This document shows, one piece after another, positions 18,152-26,650 of a stretch of 64,000 bases of DNA; position 1 is the stretch's first letter; each line of letters starts with the position of its first letter. Source of the stretch: Castellaniella sp034674885. GTDB taxonomy: Bacteria > Pseudomonadota > Gammaproteobacteria > Burkholderiales > Burkholderiaceae_B. Position numbers and translations under genes: made by a program. The notes beneath the pieces were generated by a model. That model saw only the letters and a list, made by a program, of their open reading frames with translations. It searched no databases and was not told the origin of the DNA. The DNA lies in NCBI RefSeq assembly GCF_034674885.1, contig NZ_JAUCDS010000015.1, positions 1 to 64,000 on the forward strand, in the 5' to 3' direction.

Positions 18152-18805
18152 ATGCGGTGGGTGTTGTCACTGGTGCTGGCCCTGGCGGCGGGTCTCGGGG
18201 TTCTGTACAGCCTGACGGACGGTTTCACTGTCCTGACGGCCGAGGCCGCCCGCCGGCAGACGATTGCCGAACATCCCCGCGACATTCCGGCAGCCGTGCA
18301 GGTGCTGGATGGGGCGGGGCGCCAGGAATCCCTGAATCGCAATCTGCGTGACGATGGCCGGGTGGCCATCGTCAATTTTTTCTATACGCGCTGTATTGCC
18401 CTGTGCCTGGCGCAGGGCTCCCTGACCGAACAGTTGCAGCGGGCCATCGAAGCCGAAGGCCTGCAGCACCAGTTGCGCCTGATCAGCCTGAGCTTCGACC
18501 CCCGCGACCGCGCCGATGATCTGTCGCGCTATGCCGTGCGCATGGGGGCCGACTCCGGCGTCTGGCAGTTCCTGACCCTGACCGATGCGGCGCAACGCAG
18601 CGCCTTGCTGGACATGTTCGGCATCCTGGTCGTGCCCGCCCCGCTGGGCGAATTCGAGCACAACGCCGCTTTCCATGTCGTGACGCCCGATGGGCGCCTG
18701 GTGCGCATCGTCGACCTGGACGATCCGGGCTGGGCCCTGAAGGCCGCGAAATCCTTCCTGCCAGCTCAGACGGCGGGCCGTGCGCCGCAGGGTGATCAGC
18801 CATGA
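18152..18805 (+). CDS. Sco1/SenC-family copper chaperone
   Basis: Membrane-anchored thioredoxin-fold protein likely to deliver copper to the CuB site of the adjacent oxidase. The 217-residue protein has an N-terminal helix (about 2-22). The copper motif CxxxC appears as FYTRCIALCLAQG near residue 80. A distal ligand His is probably in EFEHNAAFHVV near 172. It lies 15 nt after the monoheme cytochrome gene and overlaps the following membrane-protein gene by 4 nt. Confidence 0.87.
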   Translation: MRWVLSLVLALAAGLGVLYSLTDGFTVLTAEAARRQTIAEHPRDIPAAVQVLDGAGRQESLNRNLRDDGRVAIVNFFYTRCIALCLAQGSLTEQLQRAIEAEGLQHQLRLISLSFDPRDRADDLSRYAVRMGADSGVWQFLTLTDAAQRSALLDMFGILVVPAPLGEFEHNAAFHVVTPDGRLVRIVDLDDPGWALKAAKSFLPAQTAGRAPQGDQP

Positions 18806-19458
18806 TCCGCCTGCTGTCCGGCTGGCCCGCATCCCTGTTGGCAGCGGCCCTGTGTCTTGGGGGGGCCATCGTCTGGCACGACGCGCTGACGGCTCTCATG
18901 AGTCTGCACATGCTGGTGCAGATCCCCTTGCTGGTCGCGGGCGGTGTGTTCGCCGAACAGGCCTGGCGGGGGGGACGGCCTGCGCGCGCGCAGGCACCGC
19001 CGGCGCAGGCGGATGCTTCAGGCCAATCATCCCGGTTGTGGCAGGCGACCTCTGGCCGTGGCATCCGCTGGTCCTATAACGCCTACGGCATGCCGGGCCT
19101 GCTGCTGGTCAGCCTGGTGGGCGCCGGGTGGATGATTCCCAAGGCACTCGACGATGCGCTGGTGGACTGGCGGGTGGCCACCTTCAAATACCTGGGACTG
19201 CCCCTGTGCGGCTGGTTGCTGCAGGCCTCCGTGCGGCAGGCGAACGTGGTCATCAAACTGTTCTTCCTGGGCAATTTCTGCTGGATGAGCGCCATCGTCG
19301 GCATGGTCTATCTGGACCAGCCGATCCGGCTGTGCAATGCCTACCTGCAGGACGATCAGGACTGGGCCGGCCGGGGCCTGATCGCGCTGGCCATCGTGTT
19401 ACCCTCGTGCTGGTTGCTGGCCGCTGTGAAGCCGGTCTGGCGCTTCCTGAATCGATAA
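18802..19458 (+). CDS. Unrecognised polytopic membrane protein of the oxidase operon
   Basis: I do not recognise the family. The 218-residue protein has about five or six hydrophobic segments, near residues 5-25, 30-50, 95-113, 130-150, 155-178 and 195-212. The second segment holds a histidine pattern, HDALTALMSLHMLVQ. It overlaps the Sco gene by ATGA, so it is almost certainly expressed with the oxidase. An assembly, copper-handling or accessory-subunit role is an inference from position only. Confidence 0.7.
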   Translation: MIRLLSGWPASLLAAALCLGGAIVWHDALTALMSLHMLVQIPLLVAGGVFAEQAWRGGRPARAQAPPAQADASGQSSRLWQATSGRGIRWSYNAYGMPGLLLVSLVGAGWMIPKALDDALVDWRVATFKYLGLPLCGWLLQASVRQANVVIKLFFLGNFCWMSAIVGMVYLDQPIRLCNAYLQDDQDWAGRGLIALAIVLPSCWLLAAVKPVWRFLNR

Positions 19459-19467
19459 AGGATCCCC

Positions 19468-20199
19468 ATGACCTCGACGAATTCCCTGAAGCCCGGGGTT
19501 GCCTCGACTCCGTCCGCCGTTCCCGGGCCGTCGCACCTGCGCGCGGCAGGCCCTTGGCGCCGTCGCTCCGGTTCGCTGGACGGTCTGCTGACAGAAATCG
19601 GTCAGGCCCTGCAGGTGCTGGATGGCACGGTGGCTCATGATCGTGCCTGCCCGGCCGGGCCGGCGAAGCCGGACGATCCCGCCCTGTCCGCTGAAGAGGC
19701 CCGCCATGCGGCGGGGTTGATGCGCGTGAATCACGTGGGCGAGATCTGTGCCCAGGCCCTCTACCGGGGCCAGGCGCTGATGTGCCGCGATGCCTCGGTG
19801 CGCGCCGTGCTGCTGCAGGCCGCCGCCGAGGAAACCGACCACCTGGCCTGGTGCCGCCAGCGCCTGGACGAACTGCAAAGCCGCCCCAGCCTGCTCAATC
19901 CCCTGTGGTATGCCGGGGCCTTCGGCCTGGGCGTGGTCGCCAGCCGGGCAGGGGTGCCCTACAACCTGGGCTTCATGGCCGAAACCGAGCGTCAGGTCGA
20001 GGAACATCTGGACGGGCATCTGAACACATTGCCCGCGCAGGACCACCGATCGCGCCAGGTCGTCACGCAGATGCGCGACGACGAGATCGGCCATCGCACG
20101 ACAGCGGAAAACCACGGGGCAGCGCCGCTGCCGGCCCCGGTTCGCGGAGCGATGCGGCTGATGTCGCGCCTCATGACGACCACGGCGTATCGGATCTGA
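19468..20199 (+). CDS. coq7: Demethoxyubiquinone hydroxylase (COQ7-type)
   Basis: Diiron monooxygenase for the late hydroxylation in ubiquinone synthesis. The 243-residue protein has the family diiron blocks: MRVNHVGEICAQALYRGQ, AAAEETDHLAWC and QVEEHLDGHL. An additional diiron-type glutamate lies in RDDEIGHR. The first 70 residues are a less conserved extension. AAGGATCCCC precedes the ATG, and the gene starts 9 nt after the oxidase-operon membrane protein. This suggests read-through linking quinone synthesis with respiration. Confidence 0.92.
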   Translation: MTSTNSLKPGVASTPSAVPGPSHLRAAGPWRRRSGSLDGLLTEIGQALQVLDGTVAHDRACPAGPAKPDDPALSAEEARHAAGLMRVNHVGEICAQALYRGQALMCRDASVRAVLLQAAAEETDHLAWCRQRLDELQSRPSLLNPLWYAGAFGLGVVASRAGVPYNLGFMAETERQVEEHLDGHLNTLPAQDHRSRQVVTQMRDDEIGHRTTAENHGAAPLPAPVRGAMRLMSRLMTTTAYRI

Positions 20200-20314
20200 T
20201 GCGGGGGCGCCCTGTTTCTGGGCGTGGGCAGGGGGTAGAGGCATCAGGTTTACCCTTGGGTGTGTGCGAAAAACCACAAACCTATGGCCGTTGTCTATTG
20301 ACATCAAATAGATC

Positions 20315-20344
20315 TTGCATTGCAGCAAAGTCTGCTTATATACT
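20315..20344 (+). promoter_or_regulatory. Sigma-70-like promoter for candidate small RNA
   Basis: TTGCAT (20315-20320) and TATACT (20339-20344) are separated by 18 nt inside an A+T-rich patch between coq7 and iclR. A perfect TTGACA also lies at 20298-20303 but has no properly spaced -10. No coding frame starts close downstream. Confidence 0.5.
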
Positions 20345-20350
20345 TTGCTT

Positions 20351-20503
20351 ATCGGATGTCGAAACGCGATTGCAGCGGGAAAACCCCTAATCACGGATGG
20401 CTCAGATCCCAGATCTTGGTAGCCCGACATGCCACGGTTGTCTCCTCCACCCTCCTCCTTTGGTGGATTTAGCCCAGGATCTTCGGATCTTGGGCTTTTT
20501 TTT
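20351..20503 (+). ncRNA. Candidate intergenic small RNA of about 150 nt
   Basis: The region 20200-20625 between coq7 and iclR holds no credible protein gene. It has a promoter-like pair ending at 20344 and a strong intrinsic terminator at 20471-20502. The transcript between them would carry two exposed pyrimidine tracts, CTCCTCC (20442-20448) and CCCTCCTCCTTT (20450-20461), complementary to Shine-Dalgarno sequences. A short CTCCACC/GGTGGA stem precedes the terminator. The family is not recognised; the call rests on promoter, terminator and lack of coding potential. Confidence 0.45.
20471..20502 (+). terminator. Intrinsic terminator of candidate sRNA
   Basis: An 11-bp stem with one G-U pair (AGCCCAGGATC / GATCTTGGGCT) is closed by a TTCG tetraloop and followed by eight T residues. 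Confidence 0.85.
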
Positions 20504-20625
20504 GCCTGCGCGGCGTGGGGGCTCCTGTTGCCACCGGCCTGCCGATCAGTCCGACGAACACCAGGCCGCTCCGGATTGTAATCGTGGTCTATGGACGGGG
20601 GGATGCCGTGATCGCTGGCCGAGGC

Positions 20626-21411
20626 CTATTGGTCGTGCCACGCCCCCAATCGTTGCGACAGGCGGTCCGCCAGCTTGCGGATGGCCACGCCTGCGCGGGA
20701 TTCCAGGTCGGGGCTGATTTCCAGGGAGCGGATGCTGACCGCCACACCGGCGACGGCTTCGGGGTGGTGTGAATCGAAGACCGGCGCTCCGAAGCAATAC
20801 ATGCCCTCGCGCACCCCCTCGCGGTCGATGGAGTGATGTCGCCGCCGGATTCGCTGCAGCTCGGCCAGGACCGAGGCAGTGTCGCGCAGGCCGCGCTCGG
20901 TCAGCGGGGCAGGCCAGCCCTCGGGATGGGCGTCCAGCAGCTTGCGCACGCTGGCGTCCGGCAGGGTGCTGAGCATGGCCAGGCCGGTGGCGGTGTAGAC
21001 CGCCGGCAGGCGCATGCCGGCATGGAAGTGCAATCCCAGCGGGTGTTTGCCGTTGCGGCAGGCGATGTACACGACCTCGGCGCCGTCGCGCACCGACAGG
21101 GTGATGGTTTCTTCCGGCAGGACACGCATGTCGTCCCAGGATGCAAAGAATTCCTGAGTGATGTCCAGCCGCGCCATGAAGGCATTGGCCCACATCATGA
21201 CGTGCGGCCCCAGCGCCATCTGGCCGCCGTCCAGTCGTGTGATCAGGTTCAGGTGTTCCAGCGTGGCGCACAGGCCGTGCAGGCTGCTTTTGGGCAGTTG
21301 CAGGGTCTTGGCCAGCTCGGCCAGGGAAACCGGCCGGCCGGCGCGAGCCAGCAGATCCAGCACGGCGGAGGCGCGGGCGACAGCGGGCGCCAGGATTTTT
21401 TCAGGACTCAT
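20626..21411 (-). CDS. IclR-family transcriptional regulator
   Basis: DNA-binding regulator with an N-terminal winged helix (about residues 10-70, motif SLAELAKTLQLPKSSLHGL) and a C-terminal IclR effector domain (about 85-255). The chosen ATG at 21411 gives 261 residues beginning MSPEKI; the frame extends 40 codons upstream without family similarity. It is divergent from gabD, and the intergenic region holds a clear dyad, so it probably controls gabD and itself in response to a small carboxylic acid. Confidence 0.88.
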   Translation of the reverse strand: MSPEKILAPAVARASAVLDLLARAGRPVSLAELAKTLQLPKSSLHGLCATLEHLNLITRLDGGQMALGPHVMMWANAFMARLDITQEFFASWDDMRVLPEETITLSVRDGAEVVYIACRNGKHPLGLHFHAGMRLPAVYTATGLAMLSTLPDASVRKLLDAHPEGWPAPLTERGLRDTASVLAELQRIRRRHHSIDREGVREGMYCFGAPVFDSHHPEAVAGVAVSIRSLEISPDLESRAGVAIRKLADRLSQRLGAWHDQ

Positions 21412-21523
21412 GAAATGGCACGATCGTGAAAGAGGGTGTGACCGGGATTTGTCCGCTCTGCCGCATCGGGCGCGGACCCTGTGGACGGATTGACGCCCCG
21501 TGATCGCGGCCGTTATGATTATT

Positions 21524-21562
21524 TCGTTCATTCAAACAAACATCGTTCATTATATTGAACGA
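21524..21562. promoter_or_regulatory. Operator cluster between iclR and gabD
   Basis: A perfect inverted repeat TCGTTCA-N6-TGAACGA occupies 21543-21562. A third half-site TCGTTCA lies at 21524-21530, 19 nt upstream in direct orientation. The site lies 18-56 nt before the gabD start and in the divergent control region, as expected for an IclR-type operator. Confidence 0.7.
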
Positions 21563-21579
21563 AAACTGGGAGCACAAGC

Positions 21580-23034
21580 ATGCTGGCACTGAAAAACCCG
21601 GACCTGCTGCGTCAGCAGGCGTATCTCAATGGGCGGTGGTGCGACGCTGATTCAGGCGAGACGATCTCCGTCAGCAACCCGGCAACTGGCGAAATCCTGG
21701 GGACCGTGCCCTGCATGGGCGCAGCCGAAACCCGCCGGGCCATCGAAGGCGCCCAGGCCGCCTGGGGCGCTTGGCGCGCGCGCACCGCCAAGGAACGCGC
21801 GGCCATCCTGCGACGCTGGTTCGAATTGATGACCGAACACACCCAGGACCTGGCCCTGATCATGACGGCCGAACAGGGCAAGCCCATGGCCGAATCCCGG
21901 GGGGAAATCGCCTATGGCGCCGCCTTCCTGGAATGGTTCGCCGAGGAAGGCAAGCGCGCCTATGGCGACGTGATTCCGTCTTTCGCCAAGGACCGCCGCG
22001 TCGTCGTCACCAAAGAACCCATTGGCGTGTGCGCCGCCATCACACCCTGGAACTTCCCCTCGTCCATGATCACCCGCAAGGCTGGCGCCGCGTTGGCCGC
22101 CGGCTGCCCGCTGGTCGTCAAGCCCGCCGAGCAGACCCCGTTTTCTGCGCTGGCCCTGGCCGTGCTGGCGGAAGAGGCCGGAGTGCCCCCGGGCGTGTTC
22201 TCCGTCCTGACCGGCGACGCGCCGGCCATCGGCGGCGAGATGACGTCCAGCCCGATCGTGCGCAAGATGTCCTTCACCGGGTCGACCGAGGTCGGGCGCC
22301 TGCTGATGCGCCAGTGCGCGCCTTCGATCAAGAAGCTGTCCCTGGAACTGGGCGGCAATGCGCCGTTCATCGTGTTCGACGATGCCGATCTGGATGCTGC
22401 GGTGGAAGGCGCCATCGCCAGCAAGTACCGCAACTCGGGGCAGACCTGCGTGTGTACCAACCGGTTCTACGTGCAGGATTCTGTCTATGACGAGTTCAGT
22501 CGCAAACTGGTACAGGCGGTCGGCAAATTACGGGTCGGCAATGGGGTAGAGGATGGTATCACCCAGGGCCCCCTGATCGATGCCGATGCCGTGGCCAAGG
22601 TCCAGGAACACATCGCAGATGCCGTCGCCCAAGGCGGACGCATCCTGGCCGGGGGCCAGCCCCATGCACTGGGGCACACTTTCTTCCAGCCCACGGTGCT
22701 GGCCGATGCGCTGCCCACGATGAAACTCGCCCGCGAGGAAACCTTCGGCCCCCTGGCGCCGCTGTTCCGTTTCAGTGACGATGCGGACGTCATCCGCATG
22801 GCCAACGATACGGAATATGGCCTGGCCGCATACTTCTACAGCCGCGACATCGGCCGGGTCTGGCGGGTGGCGGAAGCCCTGGAATACGGCATGGTGGGCA
22901 TCAACACCGGGTTGATCTCCAATGAGGCCGTGCCGTTTGGCGGGGTCAAGCAATCCGGCCTGGGCCGCGAAGGATCGCATTACGGGCTGGATGATTATCT
23001 GGTCGTGAAGTACCTGTGCATGGCGCTGGGCTGA
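21580..23034 (+). CDS. gabD: NAD(P)-dependent succinate-semialdehyde dehydrogenase
   Basis: Oxidises succinate semialdehyde (or a related semialdehyde) to the acid. The 484-residue ALDH-fold protein has the cofactor segment ITPWNFP, the general-base region SLELGGNAP and the catalytic Cys in NSGQTCVC. The C-terminal PFGGVKQSGLGREG block is characteristic of GabD. A GGGAG site precedes the ATG. It is expressed divergently from an IclR regulator behind a dyad operator. No GABA transaminase gene is near, so another semialdehyde source is possible. Confidence 0.9.
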   Translation: MLALKNPDLLRQQAYLNGRWCDADSGETISVSNPATGEILGTVPCMGAAETRRAIEGAQAAWGAWRARTAKERAAILRRWFELMTEHTQDLALIMTAEQGKPMAESRGEIAYGAAFLEWFAEEGKRAYGDVIPSFAKDRRVVVTKEPIGVCAAITPWNFPSSMITRKAGAALAAGCPLVVKPAEQTPFSALALAVLAEEAGVPPGVFSVLTGDAPAIGGEMTSSPIVRKMSFTGSTEVGRLLMRQCAPSIKKLSLELGGNAPFIVFDDADLDAAVEGAIASKYRNSGQTCVCTNRFYVQDSVYDEFSRKLVQAVGKLRVGNGVEDGITQGPLIDADAVAKVQEHIADAVAQGGRILAGGQPHALGHTFFQPTVLADALPTMKLAREETFGPLAPLFRFSDDADVIRMANDTEYGLAAYFYSRDIGRVWRVAEALEYGMVGINTGLISNEAVPFGGVKQSGLGREGSHYGLDDYLVVKYLCMALG

Positions 23035-23039
23035 TCCGG

Positions 23040-23077
23040 GCACCGGGCGGGCCGTTTCCCGCCTGTCCGGTGCTTTT
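23040..23077 (+). terminator. Intrinsic terminator downstream of gabD
   Basis: The outer stem GCACCGG (23040-23046) / CCGGTGC (23067-23073) encloses a second GCGGG/CCCGC stem and is followed by TTTTGTT. It separates gabD from the glycan cluster. Confidence 0.7.
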
Positions 23078-23155
23078 GTTGCATCTGTATCCCTGTTACA
23101 ACCGCACGGGTTACAAATATCGCCGATAATCTCGTTTTGTCTATCCGGGATTGTC

Positions 23156-24298
23156 TTGAACGCCTCCAGTTTGTCCGCTTCGCTCAGTTGGCCTCTGATC
23201 GGGATCGTGGCTTTCATGGTGGGTGGGCTGATCGTTGTCTCCGAGCGCTGGCACGGCCGCTACACAGGGGATAACGATCTGCACAAGCCCCAAGCCATGC
23301 ACAAGCGCGCCGCCCCCCGGGTGGGCGGGCTGGCCGTCGTGGCGGGCAGTCTGGCCGGCCTGCTGATGTTGGGGCCGCGCAACATGACCGTGACCTGGCT
23401 GTGGCCGGCCCTGTTCGTGGCAGCCCTGCCGGTCTTCGTGGCGGGGCTGCTGGAAGACATCACCAAAGAAATCGGATCCGGCAAGCGCCTGCTGGCGGCC
23501 TTCATTTCTGCCGGCATCGCCTGGTGGCTGCTGGGGGGCGTGTCGCGCGTGGGCCTGTCCTGGGCTGACACCCTGTTGTCCAGCTGGCCCATCATTTCCC
23601 TGCTCTTCACGATGGTGGCCGTGGGCGGCTGCACGCATGCCCTGAACATCGTCGACGGCATGAACGGGCTGGCGGGCATGATCGCGACGCTGATGGCCGT
23701 GTCCCTGGCGCTGGTGGCACTGCAGGTGCAGGATATCCCCATCTTCCTGATTGCTACGGCGCTGGCGGCAGCCACGCTGGGGTTCCTGGTCTGGAATTTT
23801 CCGTTCGGCCGGGTCTTCCTGGGCGATGGCGGCGCATATTTCCTGGGCTTCATGCTGGCCGAACTGGCCGTGCAGCTGGTGGTGCGCAATCCTGGGGTGT
23901 CGCCTTTCTATGCGCTGGCGGTGCTGTTCTATCCCGTCTTCGAGACGCTGTTTTCCATTTGGCGGCGTAAGTTCAAGCGCGGCGTCCCGGTGGATCAGCC
24001 CGACGCCCTGCACCTGCATCAGCTGGTGTTCCGGCGCCTGGTGCGCGTCACTTTCAGCCGCGACCGGCGTCATGCGCTGCCCGCGCTGTGCAATGCCATG
24101 ACGTCGCCCTATCTGTGGGTGCTGGCCCTGATCGGCCTGGTGCCGGCCACTCTGTGGTGGGACAACGCCTGGATCCTGTGTCTCAGCATGGGGGTGTTCG
24201 CCGCAGTGTATATCTGGCTGTACATCCGTCTGGTGACATGGCGCCGCCCTCGCTGGCTGCTGCTGCCGTCCCTGGGGCGGCGCGAGCAGCGCGATTAA
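23156..24298 (+). CDS. WecA/MraY-family sugar-1-phosphate transferase (glycan initiation)
   Basis: Polytopic membrane enzyme that probably starts a surface glycan by moving a HexNAc-1-phosphate to undecaprenyl phosphate. The 380-residue protein has about ten hydrophobic helices. Cytoplasmic-loop motifs include NIVDGMNGLAGM near residue 165 and FLGDGGAYFLGF near 220. The usual DDxxD loop reads LLEDITKE. A His-rich HLHQLVFRR segment lies near 285. The start is a TTG preceded by CCGGGA. It heads the nucleotide-sugar and glycosyltransferase cluster. Confidence 0.87.
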   Translation: MNASSLSASLSWPLIGIVAFMVGGLIVVSERWHGRYTGDNDLHKPQAMHKRAAPRVGGLAVVAGSLAGLLMLGPRNMTVTWLWPALFVAALPVFVAGLLEDITKEIGSGKRLLAAFISAGIAWWLLGGVSRVGLSWADTLLSSWPIISLLFTMVAVGGCTHALNIVDGMNGLAGMIATLMAVSLALVALQVQDIPIFLIATALAAATLGFLVWNFPFGRVFLGDGGAYFLGFMLAELAVQLVVRNPGVSPFYALAVLFYPVFETLFSIWRRKFKRGVPVDQPDALHLHQLVFRRLVRVTFSRDRRHALPALCNAMTSPYLWVLALIGLVPATLWWDNAWILCLSMGVFAAVYIWLYIRLVTWRRPRWLLLPSLGRREQRD

Positions 24299-24340
24299 TA
24301 TTCCTTCGATCAATACGGCCATGTCGCCGGGGAGAATTTC

Positions 24341-25615
24341 ATGAACATTCAGGACGTCCGTTTGGCTGTTGTTGGCCTGGGTTACGTGGGCCTGCCGCTG
24401 GCGGTCGAGTTCGGCAAGAAGCGCGATGTGCTGGGGTTCGACATCAATGCCCGACGTATCGAGGAACTGCGCGCCGGCCGCGACCATACGCTGGAAGTCT
24501 CAGGGCCGGAACTGACCGAGGCCGAGCACCTGCACTATTCCAGCGATCCAGCGGAACTGGCGTCGGCCAACGTGTTCATCGTCACGGTGCCGACCCCGAT
24601 CGACCAGTACAAGCAGCCTGATCTGACGCCGCTGGAACGCGCCAGCGAGACCATCGGCCGCATCCTGAAGCGCGGCGACATCGTCATTTATGAATCGACC
24701 GTCTATCCGGGGGCGACTGAAGAAGTCTGCGTGCCGGTCCTGGAACAGACCTCGGGCCTGAAGTTCAACGTCGATTTCTACGCTGGCTACAGCCCCGAAC
24801 GCATCAACCCGGGCGACAAGCAGCATCGCGTGTCCACGATCCGCAAGGTCACCTCCGGCTCGACGCCGGAAGTCGCCGAACTCGTCGATACCCTGTATCG
24901 CCAGATCATCACCGCCGGCACCCACAAGGCCTCGTCCATCAAGGTCGCCGAGGCCGCCAAGGTGATCGAGAACACCCAGCGCGACGTGAATATCGCCCTG
25001 ATCAACGAGCTGGCCCTGATCTTCAACCGCCTGGGCATCGATACGCTGGACGTCCTGCAGGCGGCGGGCACCAAATGGAATTTCCTGCCGTTTCGCCCGG
25101 GCCTGGTGGGCGGCCACTGCATCGGTGTGGACCCGTACTACCTGACGCACAAGGCGCAGTCCATCGGCTACCACCCCGAGATCATCCTGGCGGGTCGTCG
25201 CCTGAATGATTCCATGGGCGGCTACGTCGTGTCGCAGCTGATCAAGGCCATGACCAAGCGCCGCATCCAGGTGCAGGGCTCCCACGTGCTGGTCATGGGG
25301 CTGACCTTCAAGGAAAACTGCCCGGATCTGCGCAATACCCGCGTGGTGGACATCGTGCGCGAACTTGGCGAATACAACATCGCGGTGGACGTCTACGACC
25401 CGTGGGTGGACCCGGCCGAGGCGCAGCACGAATACGGCATCACGCCGGTGTCCAAGCCGACGCCGGCTGCGTATGACGGCATCATCCTGGCCGTTGCCCA
25501 CGAGCAGTTCGCGTCCATGGGCGCGGCTGCCCTGCGGGCGCTGGGCAAGCCCGAACACGTCCTGTATGACCTGAAGTATGTGCTGGACGCCGACGAATCC
25601 GATCTGCGTCTATAA
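24341..25615 (+). CDS. tviB: UDP-N-acetylglucosamine/galactosamine 6-dehydrogenase (TviB/WbpO-like)
   Basis: Oxidises the C6 of a UDP-HexNAc to the uronic acid, probably giving UDP-GalNAcA. The 424-residue protein has the Rossmann motif VGLGYVGLPLAVEFG at the N-terminus and the catalytic Cys in GGHCIGVDPYYL. The third domain includes GLTFKENCPDLRNTRV. Pairing with the downstream TviC/WbpP-like epimerase is the usual arrangement for GalNAcA-containing capsules and O-antigens. A GGGGAGAA site precedes the ATG. Confidence 0.88.
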   Translation: MNIQDVRLAVVGLGYVGLPLAVEFGKKRDVLGFDINARRIEELRAGRDHTLEVSGPELTEAEHLHYSSDPAELASANVFIVTVPTPIDQYKQPDLTPLERASETIGRILKRGDIVIYESTVYPGATEEVCVPVLEQTSGLKFNVDFYAGYSPERINPGDKQHRVSTIRKVTSGSTPEVAELVDTLYRQIITAGTHKASSIKVAEAAKVIENTQRDVNIALINELALIFNRLGIDTLDVLQAAGTKWNFLPFRPGLVGGHCIGVDPYYLTHKAQSIGYHPEIILAGRRLNDSMGGYVVSQLIKAMTKRRIQVQGSHVLVMGLTFKENCPDLRNTRVVDIVRELGEYNIAVDVYDPWVDPAEAQHEYGITPVSKPTPAAYDGIILAVAHEQFASMGAAALRALGKPEHVLYDLKYVLDADESDLRL

Positions 25616-25624
25616 GGTGAAGCC

Positions 25625-26650
25625 ATGAGTACTCGTTTTCAGGCCCTGCGGGCTGATCTGCAGGCGCGCTCTCATACCTGGCTGGTCACCGGCTGCGCCG
25701 GCTTCATCGGCTCGAACCTGCTGGAAGCCCTGTTGAAACTGGACCAGACCGTCGTCGGACTGGATAATTTCTCCACGGGCTACCAGCACAATCTGGACGA
25801 AGTGCGATCCCAGGTGTCACCGGACCAGTGGGCGCGTTTCCGGTTCATCGAAGGCGACATCCGCGATCTGGACACCTGCCGCCAGGCCGTCGAAGGCGTG
25901 CAGCACGTGCTGCACCAGGCCGCGCTGGGGTCGGTGCCGAGATCGCTGAAAGACCCCCTGACGACCAATGCCGTCAACGTCGGCGGCCAGCTCAATATGC
26001 TGGTTGCAGCCCGCGACGCCCAGGTGCAGTCCTTTGTCTATGCGGCGTCCAGTTCCACCTACGGCGACCACCCGGGCCTGCCCAAGGTCGAAGACCGCAT
26101 CGGCAAGCCCCTGTCCCCCTATGCCGTGACGAAGTTCGTCAACGAACTGTACGCGGACGTCTTCGCCCGCGCCTACGGGTTCCAGACGGTGGGGCTGCGG
26201 TATTTCAACGTCTTTGGCCGGCGCCAGGACCCCGATGGCGCCTATGCCGCCGTGATCCCGAAGTGGGTGTCGTCCATGATCCGCGACCAGGAAGTCGTCA
26301 TCAACGGCGATGGCGAGACCAGCCGAGACTTCTGCTACATCGACAATGTCGTGCAGGCCAATCTGCTGGCGTCGGTAGCGCAGGGCGAGGGCGCCAACCA
26401 GGTCTACAACGTGGCCTTCAATGCGCGCACCAGCCTGAACCAGCTGTTCGCCTATCTGCGCGACATCCTGGGGCGCAATGGCGTGGCCTATGCGCGTGAA
26501 CCACGCTACGGCGACTTTCGCGCTGGCGACGTGCGCCATTCCCAGGCTGACGTCAGCAAGGCCCGTACCCTGTTGGGTTACGAACCGCAGTACGACATCC
26601 TGGGCGGTCTGGAGATCGCCATGCCCTGGTACATCCAGTTCTTGCGTTGA
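25625..26650 (+). CDS. tviC: UDP-N-acetylglucosamine C4-epimerase (TviC/WbpP-like)
   Basis: Extended SDR-fold epimerase interconverting GlcNAc and GalNAc (or their uronic acids) as UDP sugars. The 341-residue protein has TGCAGFIGSNLLE for NAD binding, SSSTYGD with the catalytic Ser/Thr, and the YAVTK active-site Tyr/Lys. The N-terminal 15-residue extension before the Rossmann fold is typical of the WbpP branch. It follows tviB by 9 nt and its stop overlaps the TTG of the flippase gene. Confidence 0.9.
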   Translation: MSTRFQALRADLQARSHTWLVTGCAGFIGSNLLEALLKLDQTVVGLDNFSTGYQHNLDEVRSQVSPDQWARFRFIEGDIRDLDTCRQAVEGVQHVLHQAALGSVPRSLKDPLTTNAVNVGGQLNMLVAARDAQVQSFVYAASSSTYGDHPGLPKVEDRIGKPLSPYAVTKFVNELYADVFARAYGFQTVGLRYFNVFGRRQDPDGAYAAVIPKWVSSMIRDQEVVINGDGETSRDFCYIDNVVQANLLASVAQGEGANQVYNVAFNARTSLNQLFAYLRDILGRNGVAYAREPRYGDFRAGDVRHSQADVSKARTLLGYEPQYDILGGLEIAMPWYIQFLR

